From Streptomyces brasiliensis (GTDB lineage Bacteria; Actinomycetota; Actinomycetes; Streptomycetales; Streptomycetaceae): 64,000 bases of DNA. Position 1 is the first letter of the stretch, and each line of letters starts with the position of its first letter. Below, in pieces: positions 42,845-51,145 of the stretch. Location: the NCBI RefSeq assembly GCF_014647875.1, contig NZ_BMQA01000011.1, positions 1 to 64,000 of the forward strand. Direction: 5' to 3'. Under the pieces are notes generated by a model that made no database searches, was not told where the DNA came from, and saw only the letters and a list, made by a program, of their open reading frames with translations. The position numbers were made by a program, and so were the translations under genes.

Positions 42845-43324
42845 ATGAGCACGCAGGAACGACTGACGCACATCGACGAGGCGGGCGCGGCCCGCATGGT
42901 CGACGTATCCGGGAAGGACGTGACCGCGCGCACCGCCCGCGCCAGCGGGCGCGTCCTCGTGTCACCCCGCGTGGTCGAGTTGCTGCGCGGCGAGGGGGTC
43001 CCCAAGGGAGACGCCCTGGCGACCGCGCGTATCGCGGGCATCATGGGCGCCAAGCGCACGCCGGACCTGATCCCGCTGTGTCACCCCTTGGCGCTCTCCG
43101 GTGTGAAACTGGATCTGTCGGTCGCGGACGACGCCGTCGAGATCACGGCCACCGTGAAGACCACGGACCGTACGGGCGTCGAGATGGAGGCCCTCACCGC
43201 GGTGTCGGTCGCCGCCCTCACCGTGATCGACATGGTCAAGGCGGTCGACAAGGGAGCGGTCATCACGGACGTACGGGTCGAGGAGAAGACGGGCGGAAAG
43301 TCGGGCGACTGGAGCCGGGCGTGA
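42845..43324 (+). CDS. moaC: Cyclic pyranopterin monophosphate synthase MoaC
   Basis: The product has 159 residues. LTHIDEAGAARMVDVSGKD, the metal/substrate loop RIAGIMGAKRTPDLIPLCHP (with the catalytic His) and TGVEMEALTAVSVAALTVID are hallmarks. The last motif GAVITDVRVEEKTGGKSGDW is complete. It turns the MoaA product into cPMP in molybdenum cofactor synthesis. ATG 42845 lies after GGGAGCGCCGC; the 161-bp gap behind moeA contains no other gene. Its stop overlaps the next gene. Confidence 0.95.
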   Translation: MSTQERLTHIDEAGAARMVDVSGKDVTARTARASGRVLVSPRVVELLRGEGVPKGDALATARIAGIMGAKRTPDLIPLCHPLALSGVKLDLSVADDAVEITATVKTTDRTGVEMEALTAVSVAALTVIDMVKAVDKGAVITDVRVEEKTGGKSGDWSRA

Positions 43325-43866
43325 CCGCCGGGCCGTACCGCGCGCTGGTCGTCACGGCCTCCAACCGGGCCGCCGCGGGCGTGTACGAGGACAAGGGAGG
43401 CCCGCTGATCGCCGAGGGCCTGCGGGGCTTCGGATTCACCGTCGACGGGCCGCAGGTCGTCCCCGACGGCGATCCGGTGAAGGCTGCCCTGCGCGCCGCG
43501 GCCGAGGCCGGGTACGACGTCGTCGTGACCACCGGCGGCACGGGTGTCTCGCCCACCGACCGCACCCCCGAGGCGACCCGTGAGGTGATCGACTACGAAG
43601 TGCCGGGCATCGCGGAGGCCATCCGGGCGTTCGGACGGGACAAGGTGCCGACGGCCGCGCTGTCCCGGGGCCTTGCGGGAGTCGCCGGCCGGACGCTGAT
43701 CGTCAACCTGCCGGGGTCCACCGGCGGGGTGAGGGACGGACTGGCCGTCCTGGAGCCGCTGCTGGCCCATGCCGTCGACCAGATACGCGGCGGCGACCAT
43801 CCGAGGCCCGCCGCCCACGGCGGCGACCACGTCAGACCCGGCGTCACCAGTGGGGGTGCGAGCTGA
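43321..43866 (+). CDS. mogA: MogA/MoaB-type molybdopterin adenylyltransferase
   Basis: The product has 181 residues. YRALVVTASNRAAAGVYEDK is the N-terminal motif of MoaB/MogA, VVVTTGGTGVSPTDRTPEAT the MPT-binding loop, and GRTLIVNLPGSTGGVRDGL the C-terminal motif. It adenylates molybdopterin before metal insertion by MoeA. GTG 43321 overlaps the moaC stop (GTGA). A C-terminal extension of about 20 residues is His/Gly-rich. The 3' end overlaps the next coding sequence. Confidence 0.93.
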   Translation: MTAGPYRALVVTASNRAAAGVYEDKGGPLIAEGLRGFGFTVDGPQVVPDGDPVKAALRAAAEAGYDVVVTTGGTGVSPTDRTPEATREVIDYEVPGIAEAIRAFGRDKVPTAALSRGLAGVAGRTLIVNLPGSTGGVRDGLAVLEPLLAHAVDQIRGGDHPRPAAHGGDHVRPGVTSGGAS

Positions 43867-44555
43867 ACAGCCCATCCTGGCCCGTCGTGCTGGCGGACGG
43901 CGACATCGTCCTCCGGCCGATAAAGCTGCGCGACCAGCGGGCCTGGCGCGAGGTGAACCGGCGCAACCGGGACTGGCTGCGTCCCTGGGAGGCGACCATT
44001 CCGCCGCCCACCCCGGCCGGGCCGATCACGCACCGGCCGACCTATCGCCAGATGGTCCGGCACTTGCGTTCGGAGGCCAACGCGGGCCGGATGCTGCCGT
44101 TCGTCATCGAGTATCAGGGGCGGCTGGTCGGGCAGTTGACGGTCGCCGGAATCACCTGGGGGTCGATGTGTTCGGGGCACATCGGTTACTGGGTGGACCA
44201 GGCGGTGGCCGGTCGCGGTGTGATGCCGACTGCGGTGGCGCTCGTGGTGGACCACTGTTTCCGCACCGTCGGCCTGCACCGCATCGAGGTCTGCATTCGC
44301 CCCGAGAACCGGCCCAGCCGACGGGTCGTGGAGAAACTCGGATTCCGCGAGGAGGGGCTGCGCCCGCGATATCTTCACATCGACGGAGCCTGGCGCGACC
44401 ACCTCGTCTTCGCGCTCACCGCGGAAGAGGTCCCCGAGGGGTTGCTCGGACGCTGGCGGCGGGCAATCTCTCAGCGGACGCCGGACACCCCTGACGCGTC
44501 GAACGGACAGAGCGCGTCCCGGAATCCGCAGAACTCCCCGGGGAATCCCGCCTAG
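43863..44555 (+). CDS. RimJ/RimL-type GNAT acetyltransferase
   Basis: The product has 230 residues. DIVLRPIKLRDQRAWREVNR is the RimJ-type opening, HIGYWVDQAVAGRGVMPTAV carries the acetyl-CoA loop, and HRIEVCIRPENRPSRRVVEK is the third motif. The family acetylates N-termini of ribosomal proteins (RimJ, S5) or other proteins. The start is judged to be CTG 43863, which overlaps the mogA stop as CTGA and gives MNSPSWPVVLADGD, the N-terminus of relatives; GTG 43887 is the next alternative. It is followed 186 bp later by sepX, as in Rv0995/Rv0996. Confidence 0.88.
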   Translation: MNSPSWPVVLADGDIVLRPIKLRDQRAWREVNRRNRDWLRPWEATIPPPTPAGPITHRPTYRQMVRHLRSEANAGRMLPFVIEYQGRLVGQLTVAGITWGSMCSGHIGYWVDQAVAGRGVMPTAVALVVDHCFRTVGLHRIEVCIRPENRPSRRVVEKLGFREEGLRPRYLHIDGAWRDHLVFALTAEEVPEGLLGRWRRAISQRTPDTPDASNGQSASRNPQNSPGNPA

Positions 44556-44741
44556 GCCCGAAAAATTGAATGCATGTTCGAAATTGATCGGTCGGTGACA
44601 GTGTCCGGGCATTGAATTCGCGGTGACGGCGGCCTGCTGATCGGATCCGTCACAAAAAAAGCTCGAAATATCAGCCAGATCGTGCGACACACCGGCGCAA
44701 TTGGCAGATGGCCTCACGCAAACCCCTCTACCGTGTGAGGC

Positions 44742-46052
44742 GTGAGCAGCAGCGGCCTCATCTACGCAGTCATTGTCGGGGCCTGGGCCGCCTACTTGGT
44801 GCCGATGTGGCTCCGTAGGCAGGACGAGCTGAACGAGGCCCGTCCTACGGAACGCTTCAGCACCGCCATCCGGCTGCTGTCCGGACGGGCGGGAATGGAG
44901 CGCCGGTACGCCAAGGACCTGCGGGCACGCTCCGCCCAGGAGGGGGAGCGTGCTTCCGTCGCTCCGGGCGTCGTCACCGATTCGGTGGACGTCCGGGCCT
45001 TCGCCATGCCTCCGACACGCCGTCAGGTGCGGGCGGAGGTACGGGAGGAGGGCGAGCCGGAGGCACCGGCGCGCGCGGAACAGGCGCGCGGCCGCGCGAG
45101 CGCACCGGCGCCCCACCAGGCTTCCGCGCCGGCGTCCGCGCCTGCGCGCCAGCGTGAATCCGCCTCCGCGCGCCAGCGTGAAACCGCACCAGCGCCCACC
45201 CCCGCATCCGCCCCGGCGCTCAAGTCCCCCTCCGAGCCCGCGCAGAAGCGCGTACCGGCCGCCCGGCGCACGCCCTCCGCGCAGGCGGCTGCAGCGCGCG
45301 CCCAGCGCTCGAAGGTCCTCGCGCGCCGTCGGCGCACCACGGTGGCGCTTTTCCTAGCCTTCACGCTCGGCGCCATCGTGGCCGCCGTCGGAGGGCTCAC
45401 GTTCCTGTGGGCGCCCGGCGTGCCCGCCGTCATGCTCAGCGCGTACATCGCGTACCTGCGCTCCCAGGAACGCCGCCGCTTCGCCTACCAGATGGACCGG
45501 CGCCAAGCCGAAGCCGCCGCGCAGCGCCTGCGGGAGCGCCAGCCGCGCAGGCGCGCGCCCGTCGACGAGGGTGCCGCCTCCGACGAACCGGACGAGGGCC
45601 CAGCGGCCGGGACCGACCCGGGACTGTCCGCCCTCGCCGCGGACCGGCGAGCCCTCGTCGAGCAGACGGACCACGCGGAGTGGGTGGACCAGCAGCGTGA
45701 GCGCCGGCAGCGGCCCGCGCACGGGGACAGCTGGGACCCCGTCCCGGTGCCGCTGCCCACGTACGTGACCGCGCCGGTCGCGCCGCGGGCCACGTCCGAC
45801 GTGGACCTGGGGGCGCCCGACACCTGGAGTTCGGCGCGTTCCAGTTCCGTCGCGCCTGAGCAGGAGGCCGAGGCGGCCGCGCGGGGCGCGCAGGCGCTGG
45901 AGCCGGCGCCCGACGCGGAGGACAAGCCGGCGGTCGGCGGACGCAGTGACGCCCGCCGTGCCGCCTCCGCCCGCCGCGCGCGTGAACGCGGGCGCACGCC
46001 GCTCTTCGACCAGTACGAGGACGGCGACCGCCCGCGCGCGGCCAACGAGTGA
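44742..46052 (+). CDS. sepX: SepX-type divisome membrane protein (GLPR-like)
   Basis: The product has 436 residues. Residues ~5-24 form one membrane helix (GLIYAVIVGAWAAYLVPMW) followed by LRRQDELNEARPTERFSTAI. Residues ~80-190 are a long alanine/proline/arginine-rich linker. Two more helices lie at about 200-240 (TVALFLAFTLGAIVAAVGG and VPAVMLSAYIAYL), and the tail is acidic and disordered. This architecture and position after moeA and rimJ match SepX of Streptomyces and the receptor of Glp in corynebacteria. SepX is known to support Z-ring formation in hyphae. GTG 44742 follows CGTGAGGC. Identification is by architecture and context. Confidence 0.75.
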   Translation: MSSSGLIYAVIVGAWAAYLVPMWLRRQDELNEARPTERFSTAIRLLSGRAGMERRYAKDLRARSAQEGERASVAPGVVTDSVDVRAFAMPPTRRQVRAEVREEGEPEAPARAEQARGRASAPAPHQASAPASAPARQRESASARQRETAPAPTPASAPALKSPSEPAQKRVPAARRTPSAQAAAARAQRSKVLARRRRTTVALFLAFTLGAIVAAVGGLTFLWAPGVPAVMLSAYIAYLRSQERRRFAYQMDRRQAEAAAQRLRERQPRRRAPVDEGAASDEPDEGPAAGTDPGLSALAADRRALVEQTDHAEWVDQQRERRQRPAHGDSWDPVPVPLPTYVTAPVAPRATSDVDLGAPDTWSSARSSSVAPEQEAEAAARGAQALEPAPDAEDKPAVGGRSDARRAASARRARERGRTPLFDQYEDGDRPRAANE

Positions 46053-46152
46053 CAGCCGGCCGCGGCCGCACCCCGGGAACCCGCCCCCTGACCAGTCGGG
46101 GAACGGATTTCCAAGCACCCCGACGGGGATGCTAAAGTTTCACTCGTTGCAA

Positions 46153-46226
46153 GGGCCTGTGGCGCAGTCCGGTAGCGCACCTCGTTCGCATCGAGGGGGC
46201 CAGGGGTTCAAATCCCCTCAGGTCCA
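46153..46226 (+). tRNA. tRNA-Ala(CGC)
   Basis: GGGCCTG pairs with CAGGTCC in the acceptor stem. The D-arm is GGCGCAGTCCGGTAGCGC, the anticodon arm CCTCG-TTCGCAT-CGAGG with anticodon CGC, and the T-arm CCAGGGGTTCAAATCCCC. CCA is not encoded (ACGCA follows). A possible -10 element TAAAGT lies 17 bp upstream. Confidence 0.95.
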
Positions 46227-46232
46227 CGCAGC

Positions 46233-46270
46233 ATGAAGCCCCAGTCGGCAGGAGTCGATTGGGGCTTCAT
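46233..46270 (+). terminator. Terminator of tRNA-Ala
   Basis: ATGAAGCCCCA and TGGGGCTTCAT form a perfect 11-bp stem with a 16-base loop that itself can pair further (GTCG/CGAT). It starts 6 bp after the tRNA. Confidence 0.85.
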
Positions 46271-46344
46271 CGTGTTCGCGGCAACAGGAGGCGTCGCGGC
46301 CGACCCCCAAGGGCCGGCCGCGGTCGTCACTGCTGTGACGTGAA

Positions 46345-46839
46345 TTACTGCGCCGCCTCGGGCCGCAGGGGCTTCGCGTAGCAGAGGCTGTCCTCGTACT
46401 CACGGTAGTAGCCGAACTTCACGCACGGCTCGTAGCCGCTGGACGTGTAGAGGGCGATCGCCTCCGGCTGCTTCGTGCCCGTCTCCAGGACAATCCGGAC
46501 GCGGCCGGCCGCACGGGCGTCGTCCTCCAGGGCCAACAGCATGCGGCGGGCCAGGCCGCGGCCGCGCATCGCCTCGATCACGAACATGCGCTTGAGTTCG
46601 GCGTCGCCGTCCTCGTTGCCCTCGCCGTTCGAGTCCTGGCTGCGCCAGCCGCCGGTGGCCACGGGGCAGTCGGCCTCGTCGTACGCGATCAGGTAGACGC
46701 CCTTCGGGGGCTCGAAGTCCGACGCGTTCAGGACCGTGGCGTCGCCGCCGTCGCCGTAGCGCAGGTGGTATTCGGCCTGGACCTCGTCGTTCAGCTTGAC
46801 GGCGTCGGGGTGGTCGAAGGGAACGCGGCGTATATTCAT
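46345..46839 (-). CDS. GNAT acetyltransferase
   Basis: The product has 164 residues. ELKRMFVIEAMRGRGLARRM and LLALEDDARAAGRVRIVLET form the GNAT motif A region with the acetyl-CoA loop (R-x-x-G-x-A), and GTKQPEAIALYTSSGYEPC is motif B. A glycine/acidic insert (DSNGEGNEDGDAE) sits between beta strands. The substrate is unknown. ATG 46839 starts MNIRRVPFDHPDA. It is divergent from the exonuclease III gene with 135 bp between. Confidence 0.88.
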   Translation of the reverse strand: MNIRRVPFDHPDAVKLNDEVQAEYHLRYGDGGDATVLNASDFEPPKGVYLIAYDEADCPVATGGWRSQDSNGEGNEDGDAELKRMFVIEAMRGRGLARRMLLALEDDARAAGRVRIVLETGTKQPEAIALYTSSGYEPCVKFGYYREYEDSLCYAKPLRPEAAQ

Positions 46840-46974
46840 GCTGAGTATCGTACTTCTATGCAGGTGGCGGAAGCGGACTGCGTCCAGTGTGCCGGTATCG
46901 TGCCCGGGTGCTGACTGTGACCTCGGACAACGCGTCCTGCCGATGGGGTCGACTGTGAGGTCGAGGAGAGTGTT

Positions 46975-47778
46975 TTGCTAACAGTGACCTCGGTGAATGT
47001 GAACGGGCTGCGCGCCGCCGCGAAGAAGGGCTTCGTGGAGTGGCTCGCCGGGACGTCCGCGGACGTGCTCTGTCTGCAGGAGGTGCGCGCCGAGCCGCAC
47101 CAGCTGCCCGACGGCGTGCGGCAGCCCGACGGCTGGCACGTCGTGCACGCCCCGGCCGCCGCCAAGGGCCGCGCGGGCGTCTCCCTCTACACGCGGCGCG
47201 AGCCCGACCGCGTCCGCATCGGCTTCGGCTCGGCCGAGTTCGACGCGAGCGGGCGGTACGTCGAAGCCGACCTGCCCGGTGTCACGGTCGCCTCCCTGTA
47301 CCTCCCCTCCGGGGAGGTCGGTACCGAGCGGCAGGACGAGAAGGTTCGTTTCATGGGCGAGTTCCTCGCCCATCTCAAGGGGCTGCGCGAGCGGGCCGCC
47401 GCCGACGGGCGGGAGGTCGTCGTCTGCGGCGACTGGAACATCGCCCACCAGAGGACCGACCTCAAGAACTGGCGCGGCAACACAAAGAACTCCGGCTTCC
47501 TGCCGGAGGAACGGGAGTGGCTGAGCCGCGTCCTCGACCCGGCCGACGGCGGTTACGTCGACGTCGTACGGGAGATGCATCCGGACGTGGAGGGGCCGTA
47601 CTCGTGGTGGTCGTACCGCGGCCGTGCCTTTGACAATGACGCGGGCTGGCGCATCGACTACCAGTGCGCGACGCAGGGGCTCGCGGCCCGGGCGGTCAAG
47701 GGGTTCGTGGAGCGGGCGGCCACGCACGCCGAGCGGTGGTCCGACCACGCGCCCGTGACCGTCGTCTACGACCTCTGA
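46975..47778 (+). CDS. xthA: Exodeoxyribonuclease III
   Basis: The product has 267 residues of the EEP fold. VTSVNVNGLRAAAKKGFVEW, VLCLQEVRAEPHQLP (catalytic Glu), GREVVVCGDWNIAHQRTDLK (Asp/Asn) and TWWSYRG-like SWWSYRGRAFDNDAGWRIDY, and ERWSDHAPVTVVY (catalytic Asp-His) are all present. It removes abasic sites and 3' blocks in base excision repair. The start is TTG 46975 after GGAGAGTG. It has its own promoter, facing the GNAT gene. Confidence 0.95.
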   Translation: MLTVTSVNVNGLRAAAKKGFVEWLAGTSADVLCLQEVRAEPHQLPDGVRQPDGWHVVHAPAAAKGRAGVSLYTRREPDRVRIGFGSAEFDASGRYVEADLPGVTVASLYLPSGEVGTERQDEKVRFMGEFLAHLKGLRERAAADGREVVVCGDWNIAHQRTDLKNWRGNTKNSGFLPEEREWLSRVLDPADGGYVDVVREMHPDVEGPYSWWSYRGRAFDNDAGWRIDYQCATQGLAARAVKGFVERAATHAERWSDHAPVTVVYDL

Positions 47779-47807
47779 AGGCCGGCCCTTCCGAAAGACC
47801 GCCCGGC

Positions 47808-48509
47808 TCACTCCTCCTTGCGCGACCTCCGGTCCAGCGCCAGGGACAGTTCCGCCTCCACCACGCTGCGGGCCAGGGGGCGCAGGCGTCGGAGGTCCTC
47901 CTCGGGGGCGTGGCGCAGGATCAGGTCGGTGAAGATTTCGGCCAGGGCGTCGGCGTGTTCGCGGACGCGGCGGCCCGCCGTCAGGACCTCGGCCAGCGGG
48001 ATGCCCTCGCGCACCAGTGCCGAGGAGACTTCCAGGAGGCGGCGGCTGATGTGGACGATCTCGTCGCCGTCGGTGCCGAGATAGCCCAGGTCGAGGGCGG
48101 CGGCGAGGTTCTCCGGGGTGACCTCGCCGTCGAAGCGGGCGGCGAGTTCCTCGGGGGTGAGGCGGACCGGCTCCTCCTCGGTGGGGGCGCCGACGCCGAG
48201 GAGGTCGGCGACGTCCCGGCCCTGATCGAGGGCCTCGGCGAGTTCCGCGATGCCGTTGAGCGTGTGGCCGCGTTCCAGGAGTGCCGAGATCGTACGCAGG
48301 CGGGCCAGGTGGTGGTCGTCGTACCAGGCGATGCGGCCCTCGCGGCGGGGCGGCGGGATCAGCTTGCGTTCGCGGTAGAAGCGCAGGGTGCGCACCGTGA
48401 TGCCGGCCAGGCGGGCCAGCTCCTCCATGCGGTACTCACGGGGGCCGGTCTGCTCGTCCCCCGCCCGTTCACCGCTCGGGCCCGCGCCCTGTCCTCCGTC
48501 TGCTGCCAC
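47808..48509 (-). CDS. MerR-family transcriptional regulator
   Basis: The product has 233 residues. After a 25-residue tail, YRMEELARLAGITVRTLRFY and REGRIAWYDDHHLARLRTIS are the MerR winged helix; GHTLNGIAELAEALDQ is the coiled-coil start. The C-terminal part is large, with helix-rich sequence and no conserved Cys, so it is not a metal sensor of the classical kind. GTG 48509 is chosen. It is divergent from a monooxygenase operon 132 bp away and probably regulates it. Confidence 0.88.
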   Translation of the reverse strand: MAADGGQGAGPSGERAGDEQTGPREYRMEELARLAGITVRTLRFYRERKLIPPPRREGRIAWYDDHHLARLRTISALLERGHTLNGIAELAEALDQGRDVADLLGVGAPTEEEPVRLTPEELAARFDGEVTPENLAAALDLGYLGTDGDEIVHISRRLLEVSSALVREGIPLAEVLTAGRRVREHADALAEIFTDLILRHAPEEDLRRLRPLARSVVEAELSLALDRRSRKEE

Positions 48510-48589
48510 GCCAGAAGCCTATGTTGTACCGCTGGTAACTTTCCGGTCCCCGACCCCTACCCATCAGTACGGAGCTGCTCTAGTCTCCC

Positions 48590-48615
48590 ATTGCGCCAGT
48601 GATTACTGGCGCAAT
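48590..48615. promoter_or_regulatory. Perfect 26-bp inverted repeat before the monooxygenase operon
   Basis: ATTGCGCCAGT, a 4-base spacer (GATT) and ACTGGCGCAAT. The perfect 11-bp arms end 14 bp before the GGGAGG ribosome binding site of the monooxygenase. It is a candidate operator, possibly of the MerR protein, or a hairpin in the mRNA leader. Confidence 0.6.
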
Positions 48616-48641
48616 CCAATGTGATGCCGGGAGGCTGCGGG

Positions 48642-50168
48642 ATGGCCGAGCACGAGCATGTACGGGTGGCGGTGATCGGGTCCGGGTTCGGCGGGCTGGG
48701 CGCGGCGGTGCGCCTGCGCCGCGAGGGAATCACCGACTTCGTCGTCCTGGAACGGGCGGACGGCGTCGGCGGCACCTGGCGGGACAACAGCTACCCCGGG
48801 TGCGCCTGCGACGTACCGTCCCACCTGTACTCCTTCTCCTTCGCGCCCAACCCCGACTGGCCGCGTACCTTTTCGGGGCAGGACCACATCCGCGCCTACC
48901 TCGAGCGCGTCGCCGACGTCTTCCATCTGCGGCCGCACCTTCGGTTCGACTCCGAGGTGAAGCTGATGAGCTGGGACACGCAGAAGCTGCGCTGGAACAT
49001 CGAGACCAGCAGCGGCGCGCTCTCCGCCGACATCGTCGTCTCCGCCACCGGGCCACTGTCCGACCCGAAGATCCCCGAGATCCCGGGGCTGGACTCCTTC
49101 CCCGGCAAGGTGTTCCACTCCGCCCGCTGGGACCACGACTACGACCTGCGCGGCAAGCGCGTCGCGATGGTCGGCACCGGCGCCTCCGCCATCCAGATCG
49201 TGCCGTCCATCCAGCCCCTCGTCTCGAGGATGACCCTCTTCCAGCGCACACCGCCGTGGGTGATGCCGCGCGTAGACCGGGCCATCACCGGTGCCGAGCG
49301 CTGGCTGCACCAGCGGCTGCCCTTCACCGCGCAGGCCCGGCGCGGACTGCTGTGGGGCATCCGGGAGTTGCAGGTCCAGGCCTTCACCAAGCACCCCGAC
49401 GAACTCGGACTCGTCGAGCAGCTCGCCAAGCGCAACATGGCCCGCGCCATCAAGAACCCGGCCCTGCGCGCCAGGCTCACCCCCGGCTACCGGATCGGCT
49501 GCAAGCGGATCCTGCTGTCCAACACGTACTATCCGACGCTCGCGCAGCCCAACGTGGACGTCGTCGCGAGCGGGCTCACCGAGGTCCGCGGCTCGACCCT
49601 CGTCGCCGCCGACGGGAGCGAGGCCGAGGTCGACGCGATCGTCTTCGGTACCGGCTTCCACGTCACCGACATGCCCATCGCCGAGCGGGTGGTGGGAGCG
49701 GAGGGCGTGACTCTCGCGGAGAGCTGGAAGGACGGGATGCAGGCGCTGCGCGGGGCCTCGGCGGCCGGCTTCCCCAACTGGATGACGATCATCGGGCCCA
49801 ACACCGGTCTCGGGAACTCCTCGATGATCCTGATGATCGAGTCCCAGCTGAACTACATGGCCGACTACGTCCGCCAGCTCGGCGTCCTCGGCGGCCGCGC
49901 CGCCTTCGACGCCCGCCCCGCCGCCGTACAGGCCTGGAACCACAAGGTGCAGGAGCGCATGAAGCGCACGGTGTGGAACACCGGTGGCTGCACCAGCTGG
50001 TACCTGGACGCCAACGGCCGCAACGTCACCGTCTGGCCCGGCACGACCACCGAGTTCCGGCGCGCGACACGGCGTGTGGACCTCGCGGAGTACGACGTGC
50101 TGCGCGCGCCCGCGCTCGAGACCGGCGCGTCGGCACTCGACGGCTCCCAGGTGGGGGTGGAGGCGTGA
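48642..50168 (+). CDS. Flavin-dependent (Baeyer-Villiger type) monooxygenase
   Basis: The product has 508 residues. VAVIGSGFGGLGAAVRLRRE is the FAD Rossmann motif. VMVG-like MVGTGASAIQIVPSIQP is the NADPH Rossmann motif. The fingerprint F-x-G-x(3)-H-x(3)-W occurs as FPGKVFHSARW. It would oxidise ketones to esters/lactones with NADPH and O2. It resembles mycobacterial MymA-like proteins. ATG 48642 lies 8 bases after GGGAGG. The hydrolase overlaps its stop by 4 bp, so the two are coupled. Confidence 0.9.
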   Translation: MAEHEHVRVAVIGSGFGGLGAAVRLRREGITDFVVLERADGVGGTWRDNSYPGCACDVPSHLYSFSFAPNPDWPRTFSGQDHIRAYLERVADVFHLRPHLRFDSEVKLMSWDTQKLRWNIETSSGALSADIVVSATGPLSDPKIPEIPGLDSFPGKVFHSARWDHDYDLRGKRVAMVGTGASAIQIVPSIQPLVSRMTLFQRTPPWVMPRVDRAITGAERWLHQRLPFTAQARRGLLWGIRELQVQAFTKHPDELGLVEQLAKRNMARAIKNPALRARLTPGYRIGCKRILLSNTYYPTLAQPNVDVVASGLTEVRGSTLVAADGSEAEVDAIVFGTGFHVTDMPIAERVVGAEGVTLAESWKDGMQALRGASAAGFPNWMTIIGPNTGLGNSSMILMIESQLNYMADYVRQLGVLGGRAAFDARPAAVQAWNHKVQERMKRTVWNTGGCTSWYLDANGRNVTVWPGTTTEFRRATRRVDLAEYDVLRAPALETGASALDGSQVGVEA

Positions 50169-51145
50169 GCCGTCTGACGCCCTTCACCTCGGGCCCCTAC
50201 GAGCCGCCCGCCCCCGCGCGCGAGCTCACCGTGGTCTCCGCCGACGGCGCGCGCCTGCACGTCGAGGTGCACGGTCCCGAGGACGCGCCCCCTGTCGTCC
50301 TCGCGCACGGCTGGACCTGTTCGACCGCCTTCTGGGCGGCGCAGATCCGGGACCTGGCCGCCGACCACCGCGTCATCGCGTACGACCAGAGGGGGCACGG
50401 GCGCAGTCCCGCGAGCTCCGCTTGCACCACGGGTGCGCTGGCGGACGACCTGGAAGCGGTGCTCGCGCACACCCTCGCGCCCGGCGAGAAGGCCGTGATC
50501 GCGGGCCACTCCATGGGCGGGATGACCGTGATGGCCGCGTCCGGGCGCGCCTGCTTCCGGGAGCACGCGGCCGCCGTTCTGCTGTGCAGCACGGGCAGTT
50601 CGCGGCTCGTGGCGGAGGCGTGCGTCGTGCCGTTGCGGGCGGGGCGCGTCCGCACCTGGGTCACGGGGCGCATCCTGGGCTCGCGCGCCCCGCTCGGACC
50701 GGTCACGCCGGTCGCGAAGCGCATCCTCAAGTACGCCACGATGGGCGCCGGTTCGGCCCCGCACATGGTGGAGGCGTGCGCGCGGATCGTGCACGCCTGC
50801 CCGCGCGCCGTGCGCGGCGCCTGGGCAGTGGTGCTGGATCGGCTCGATCTCGACCACGGTGTACGGGAGTTGACGGTCCCGACGGCGGTGGTCGCCGGCA
50901 CCGCCGACCGGCTCACGCCGCCGGTGCACGCGCGGGCGCTCGCTACCGCGCTACCGGCGTGCGTCGGCCTGACCGAGCTCCCCGGTCTCGGACACATGAC
51001 CCCGGTGGAAGCCCCCGAGCTGGTCACGGCGGAGATCCGGGCCCTCGTCTCGACGTACCTCACGCACACGACCGACACACCGGACACGACAGACGCGGCG
51101 GACATGGCAGATACGGCGGACGCACATGTCAAGGAGGGCGCATGA
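50165..51145 (+). CDS. Alpha/beta hydrolase
   Basis: The product has 326 residues. VVLAHGWTCSTAFW is the oxyanion-hole region, VIAGHSMGGMTVM the nucleophile elbow (Ser), GTADRLTPPVH the acid and GLGHMTPVE the histidine. It is a complete esterase/epoxide-hydrolase-like fold. The C-terminal 30 residues are repetitive (Thr, Asp, Ala) and low in complexity. GTG overlaps the monooxygenase stop. It may cleave the ester produced by the monooxygenase, which is inference from the operon. Confidence 0.88.
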   Translation: MSRLTPFTSGPYEPPAPARELTVVSADGARLHVEVHGPEDAPPVVLAHGWTCSTAFWAAQIRDLAADHRVIAYDQRGHGRSPASSACTTGALADDLEAVLAHTLAPGEKAVIAGHSMGGMTVMAASGRACFREHAAAVLLCSTGSSRLVAEACVVPLRAGRVRTWVTGRILGSRAPLGPVTPVAKRILKYATMGAGSAPHMVEACARIVHACPRAVRGAWAVVLDRLDLDHGVRELTVPTAVVAGTADRLTPPVHARALATALPACVGLTELPGLGHMTPVEAPELVTAEIRALVSTYLTHTTDTPDTTDAADMADTADAHVKEGA

